Part shown: positions 4,506 to 8,209 of the stretch, one piece after another
Layout of the letters: each line of letters starts with the position of its first letter
Numbering within the stretch: the first letter of the stretch is position 1
Notes under the pieces: generated by a model
What the model was told of the DNA's origin: nothing
Databases searched by the model: none
Seen by the model: the letters and a program-made list of their open reading frames with translations, nothing else
Position numbers and translations under genes: made by a program
Source: Candidatus Parvarchaeota archaeon
GTDB lineage: Archaea > Nanobdellota > Nanobdellia > Pacearchaeales > GW2011-AR1
Reading direction: 5' to 3'
Assembly: GCA_004195435.1 (NCBI GenBank)
Contig: PSPM01000006.1
Span: forward strand, 1-8,209
DNA length: 8,209 nucleotides

Positions 4506-7500
4506 TGGTTGAAAAGCATCTTTTAGTTAAAAAATATCTTGAACAGCATTCCTTAGTTGAATCTAATATCCTTAGTTTTAATAATTTCATTAATAATAGA
4601 ATACAAGAAATTTTAGAAGATATAAATAAAAATATAACAAGTGATGAATTTGATATAAAATTTGGAAAGGTTAGATTCGGAAAACCTGAAATTGTTGAAG
4701 CTGATGGAAGTATTAATATTATTACTCCTACAGAAGCTAGATTAAGAAATTTAACTTATTCAGCTCCAATTTTTGTTGAATTATCTATTACTTTTGGAGA
4801 GCAATCTGATAGTGCCGAAGTAGAAATTGGAAAAATTCCAGTTATTGTTAGAAGTGATGCTTGTACAACAAAAGACATGACTAAGGAAGAATTAATTGAA
4901 AATCATCTAGATCCTTCTGATCCTGGAGGGTACTTTCTCGTTAATGGTAATGAGAGAATTATGACAATGACTGAAGACTTAGCTGCTAATCAACCTTTTA
5001 TCGAAGAAGGGAGACTGGGTTTAACACTTAGGATTTTTTCTCAAAGAGGAGCTTATAGAATTCCCACAACTATTTCTGAAACTAAGGAAGGAATCTTAGA
5101 AGTTACATTTAGTAGATTAAAAAATATTCCAGCAATAGTCTTAATTAAATCTCTTGGATTATTGAAAGAATCTGAAATTGCTAAACATATTGAAAAAGAA
5201 GACGATTGCCTTATAGTTAATATTTATGAATTTACAAATATTAAGTCTAAAAAAGATGCTTTAAGTTATATTGCGGAAAAATCTGGAACTCATGGAACTG
5301 AAGAAGAAGTTATAGAAAGAATAGAGAGAAGTATTGATTCATTTTGTTTGCCTAATATTGGAACAGATAAAGATTCTAGAATAGAAAAGGCTATTACTTT
5401 ATGTAAACGAGTAAAAGAATTTCTTGCTGCTAAATATAATAAAAGCATTAGAACTGATAAAGACCATTATGCCAATAAAAGAATAAAACTTTCTGGAGAT
5501 TTAATGGCGGAATTATTTAGGGTTCATATGAATATTCTTGTAAAAGATATACAATATTCTTTACAAAAAATAACTAAGAGAAAAAAATTTTATTCTATAA
5601 AAACTATTGCTAAATCAACTTTATTCACTCATAGAATTGAAAGTGCTGTTGCTACAGGATCTTGGATTGGTGAAAGGGCAGGAGTAACACAGAATATGGA
5701 TAAAACTAATTATCTTTCAATACTTTCTCAATTGCAAAGAGTTTCTAGTATGCTTCCTGGTGAACAAGAAAATTTCAAAGCTAGAACATTACATCCTACC
5801 CATTATGGTAGGTTCTGTCCTACTGAAACTCCAGAAGGTACAGAAATTGGTTTAAGAAAAAATCTTGCTTTACTTTCAATTATTTCTACTCCCCTTAAAT
5901 TTGAAGAAGAAGAATTTATTAAAAAATTAAAATCTTTTGGATTGGAGGAGAATATCCCTGGAAAGTTTGATGTATTTTTTGATGGTAGATTTATGGGGAT
6001 GGTTTCTGATCCTAAGGAATTTGTTATGGAAATGAGAGACGAAAGAAGAAAAAATAATATTCCTATGGAATTTAGTTTTAGAAGTAAAAATGAAACTAAT
6101 TCTGTTGTAATATCTACTAATCCTGGGAGAGTTCTTAGACCCTTAATTATTGTTGACGAAGGAATTAGTAAACTTAGAGATGAACATTTGCTACTTTTGG
6201 AACAAGATAAAATGAAATGGGATGATCTTGTTAAAGAGGGAGTTATAGAGTATTTAGATGCTGCAGAAGAAGAGGATTCTTTTATTTCATTGACTAAAGA
6301 AGGATTAACAAAAAAACATACTCATTTAGAAATTGATTCTATTGATGTATTTGGTTTAATTACATCATTGGTTCCATTCGGAAATCATGACCAGGCATCT
6401 AGACTAATGAGGGGGAGTAAGACGCTTAAACAATCATTAGGCATTTACGCTGCTAATTATCTTGTTAGATTAGATACTGATGTTTCAATTTTACATTATC
6501 CTCAGAATCCCATAGTGAAAAGTTTTGTTTATGATACTTTGAAGATTTATCCTTCTGGACAAAATATTGTTGTTGCAGTTATGCCTTATGAAGGTTATAA
6601 TGTTGAAGATGCATTAGTTTTAAGTAAATCTAGTGTAGATAGGGGTATGTCAAGAGGAACATATTTTAGACCTTATAAGGCCTCTGAATTACATTATGCT
6701 GGTGGTTTAAAGGATGATATAATCATTCCAGATAAAGATGTTTCTGGTTATAGAACTGAAGAATCTTACAAGCATCTAGAGTCTGATGGAGTTGTTTATC
6801 CTGAAGCTAAGATTAATTCTGGAGAAGTTATTATTGGTAAAACTACTCCTCCAAAATTCCTTTCTGAGGCTAAAGATATCAATATTCATTCTAAAAAAGA
6901 AGGAAGTACTGTGATGAGACAAGAAGAGCAAGGAACTATTGATGCTGTTTTTGTTACAGTTGATAATGAAGGAAATAAAATATTTCAAGTTAGAACAAGA
7001 GATGCTAGAATACCTGAACCGGGAGATAAATTTTCCACACCTCATGGTCAGAAAGGAGTTATTGGTTTAATTGCTGATTCTAAAGATATCCCATTTACAT
7101 CCACTGGAATAAAGCCTGACTTGATCTTTAACCCTCATGGAATTCCTAGCAGAATGACAGTTGGATATTTAGTTGAATTATTGGCTAATAAAGTCGCAGC
7201 TACTACTGGAAGATTTGTCGATGGAACTTCATTTAGTGGTAAGAAAGTTGAAGAATTGGAAGAGCAATTAAGTGGAATGGGCTTAAGTTATGATGGAAAA
7301 GAAGATATGTATGATGGAATTACAGGGAAAAAAATGAATGTTAAAATTTATATTGGAAATATGTATTATTTGAGACTTAGATTTTTAGTTAAAAATAGAG
7401 TTCATGCTAGAGCTACAGGTAAAGTTGCCCTGTTAACTAGACAGCCAATTGAAGGAAGAGCAAGGGGGGGAGCTTTAAGATTAGGTGAAATGGAACAACA

Positions 7501-7753
7501 AGCAATTGTTGCTCATGGAGCTTCATTATTATTGAAAGAGAGATATGATTCTGATAAATCTATAATTCATATTTGCTCAAATTGTGGAAGTCTAGGAATA
7601 AAAGATAATCTTAATAATAAAAGTTATTGTCCTTTGTGTGGGGGAAACGAAATTGAACCTGTGGAAGTTTCATATGCCTTTAAACTTCTTACTGATGAAT
7701 TGCTTGGATTGCATATAATGACAAACTTTGAATTAAAAAATAAATATGAATGA
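4505..7753 (+). CDS. rpoB: DNA-directed RNA polymerase subunit B (unsplit B''+B')
   Basis: Second-largest catalytic subunit of archaeal RNA polymerase. It is a single chain of 1082 residues rather than the B''/B' split of methanogens and halophiles, and slightly shorter than typical fused B (about 1120). Landmarks: protrusion/lobe with DPSDPGGYFLVNGNERIM; GERAGVTQ and LQRVSS before the fork motif HPTHYGRFCPTETPEG (from H430); an unusual NHDQASRLMRGSKTLKQ (627-643, R633 retained); YEGYNVEDALVLSKS (from Y695; E701 and D702 match the acidic pair near the active site); PGDKFSTPHGQKG with K842 and K850, equivalent to conserved Lys near the RNA-DNA hybrid; NPHGIPSRMTVG; RGGALRLGEMEQQA; and a zinc site C1024, C1027, C1042, C1045. 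It overlaps rpoH by one base and rpoA1 by one base (TGATG). Substitutions in the fork region are noted under findings. Confidence 0.98.
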   Translation: MVEKHLLVKKYLEQHSLVESNILSFNNFINNRIQEILEDINKNITSDEFDIKFGKVRFGKPEIVEADGSINIITPTEARLRNLTYSAPIFVELSITFGEQSDSAEVEIGKIPVIVRSDACTTKDMTKEELIENHLDPSDPGGYFLVNGNERIMTMTEDLAANQPFIEEGRLGLTLRIFSQRGAYRIPTTISETKEGILEVTFSRLKNIPAIVLIKSLGLLKESEIAKHIEKEDDCLIVNIYEFTNIKSKKDALSYIAEKSGTHGTEEEVIERIERSIDSFCLPNIGTDKDSRIEKAITLCKRVKEFLAAKYNKSIRTDKDHYANKRIKLSGDLMAELFRVHMNILVKDIQYSLQKITKRKKFYSIKTIAKSTLFTHRIESAVATGSWIGERAGVTQNMDKTNYLSILSQLQRVSSMLPGEQENFKARTLHPTHYGRFCPTETPEGTEIGLRKNLALLSIISTPLKFEEEEFIKKLKSFGLEENIPGKFDVFFDGRFMGMVSDPKEFVMEMRDERRKNNIPMEFSFRSKNETNSVVISTNPGRVLRPLIIVDEGISKLRDEHLLLLEQDKMKWDDLVKEGVIEYLDAAEEEDSFISLTKEGLTKKHTHLEIDSIDVFGLITSLVPFGNHDQASRLMRGSKTLKQSLGIYAANYLVRLDTDVSILHYPQNPIVKSFVYDTLKIYPSGQNIVVAVMPYEGYNVEDALVLSKSSVDRGMSRGTYFRPYKASELHYAGGLKDDIIIPDKDVSGYRTEESYKHLESDGVVYPEAKINSGEVIIGKTTPPKFLSEAKDINIHSKKEGSTVMRQEEQGTIDAVFVTVDNEGNKIFQVRTRDARIPEPGDKFSTPHGQKGVIGLIADSKDIPFTSTGIKPDLIFNPHGIPSRMTVGYLVELLANKVAATTGRFVDGTSFSGKKVEELEEQLSGMGLSYDGKEDMYDGITGKKMNVKIYIGNMYYLRLRFLVKNRVHARATGKVALLTRQPIEGRARGGALRLGEMEQQAIVAHGASLLLKERYDSDKSIIHICSNCGSLGIKDNLNNKSYCPLCGGNEIEPVEVSYAFKLLTDELLGLHIMTNFELKNKYE

Positions 7754-8209
7754 TGGAAGAAATAATTAGAAAACAAGTAAAATCTTTGAAATTTAACCTT
7801 ATTAGTCCTGAGCAGGTTAAAAAAATTAGTAAAGCCAAAATAGTTACTCCTGAACTTTATGATATAGATGGATTTCCAGTTGATGGCGGACTTATGGACT
7901 TAAGACTTGGAGTAATTGATCCAGGTATTAGATGTAGAACTGATGGAGCAACTATGAGAGATTGTCCGGGGTATCCTGGACACATAGAACTAGCTAGACC
8001 AGTAGTCCATATAAAATATATTCCTTTAATTGAACTTATATTGAGAAGTTTTAATCATAAATCTGGTAGATTAATGCTAAGTGAAGATAAAATAAAAAAA
8101 TATTCTCCTGCAGAAAGAGCAAAAAAGGCTAAAGATAAAAAAGTTTGCCCTTATACTGGTGAAACTCAAGAAAAAGTAAAATTAGAAAAACCATATTCTT
8201 TTTATGTAG
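7753..8209 (+). CDS. rpoA1: DNA-directed RNA polymerase subunit A' (Rpo1N), 5' part
   Basis: N-terminal clamp region of the largest catalytic subunit; 152 codons are present and the gene runs off the window. The start IRKQVKSLKFNLISPEQV, then YDIDGFPVDGGLMDLRLGVIDPG and CPGYPGHIELARPV, are diagnostic of archaeal A'. The ATG overlaps the rpoB TGA by one base (TGATG), as in the rpoH-rpoB junction, so translation is probably coupled. Oddity: the two zinc sites of this region are degraded. Site 1 (normally C-x2-C-x6-C-x2-H) reads C61-x2-D64-x6-C71-x2-Y74, with H77 nearby. Site 2 (normally C-x2-C plus a later CPxC pair) reads N101-x2-S104 and C132-P-Y-T135. The frame is otherwise intact with conserved motifs on both sides, so it is not a pseudogene or a sequencing frameshift. 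The catalytic NADFDGD motif lies beyond the window. Confidence 0.96.
   Translation, partial: MEEIIRKQVKSLKFNLISPEQVKKISKAKIVTPELYDIDGFPVDGGLMDLRLGVIDPGIRCRTDGATMRDCPGYPGHIELARPVVHIKYIPLIELILRSFNHKSGRLMLSEDKIKKYSPAERAKKAKDKKVCPYTGETQEKVKLEKPYSFYV

Noticed and set aside
4390..4590. Minus-strand open frame over the rpoH-rpoB junction
   Set aside because: Antisense to two firmly identified genes, with no promoter or family signature.
6776..7045. Minus-strand open frame inside rpoB
   Set aside because: Antisense to conserved RpoB motifs; the Ser/Asn/Phe-rich composition is what AT-rich antisense translation produces.

Overview
The window looks like a piece of an AT-rich, compact archaeal genome, most likely from a DPANN-type lineage (Woesearchaeota/Pacearchaeota-like). 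This placement is inferred from three things: archaeal RNA polymerase genes (Rpo5/H, an unsplit B subunit and the start of A') in the archaeal order; TATA-type promoter elements placed about 25 bp before start codons, suggesting leaderless transcripts; and a small DUF5652-like membrane protein of a type I associate with DPANN archaea and CPR bacteria. No mobile element, CRISPR array, intein or frameshift was found.

Layout. At the left edge is the 3' end of a plus-strand gene with a Cys-rich tail (2-97), convergent with a small minus-strand membrane protein gene (87-308). A 144-bp divergent intergenic region follows, holding promoters in both directions and two 16-bp palindromes that match the NrdR operator. 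Next comes a deoxyribonucleotide-synthesis cluster on the plus strand: nrdR (453-902), nrdJ (889-3744) and a thioredoxin gene (3787-4101). A tRNA-Lys(UUU) gene with its own TATA box (4107-4213) separates this cluster from the RNA polymerase operon: rpoH (4299-4505), rpoB (4505-7753) and rpoA1 (7753 to the window end, incomplete). The three rpo genes are joined by 1-base stop/start overlaps (TAATG, TGATG).

How the genes work together. NrdJ is a coenzyme-B12-dependent (class II) ribonucleotide reductase. Thioredoxin is the likely electron donor that re-reduces it. NrdR is an ATP-cone repressor that probably binds the paired boxes in front of its own gene and so controls the cluster by nucleotide level. 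This nrdR-nrdJ arrangement with tandem NrdR boxes is a bacterial-style regulatory unit placed on an archaeal promoter. The rpo genes encode core subunits of the host's transcription machinery.

The most notable points are (1) the intact NrdR-box pair at an archaeal promoter, (2) the loss of most predicted zinc ligands in the N-terminal part of RpoA1, and (3) unusual substitutions in otherwise highly conserved active-centre motifs of RpoB. No clearly new multi-gene system is visible; the novelty lies in variation of known machinery.
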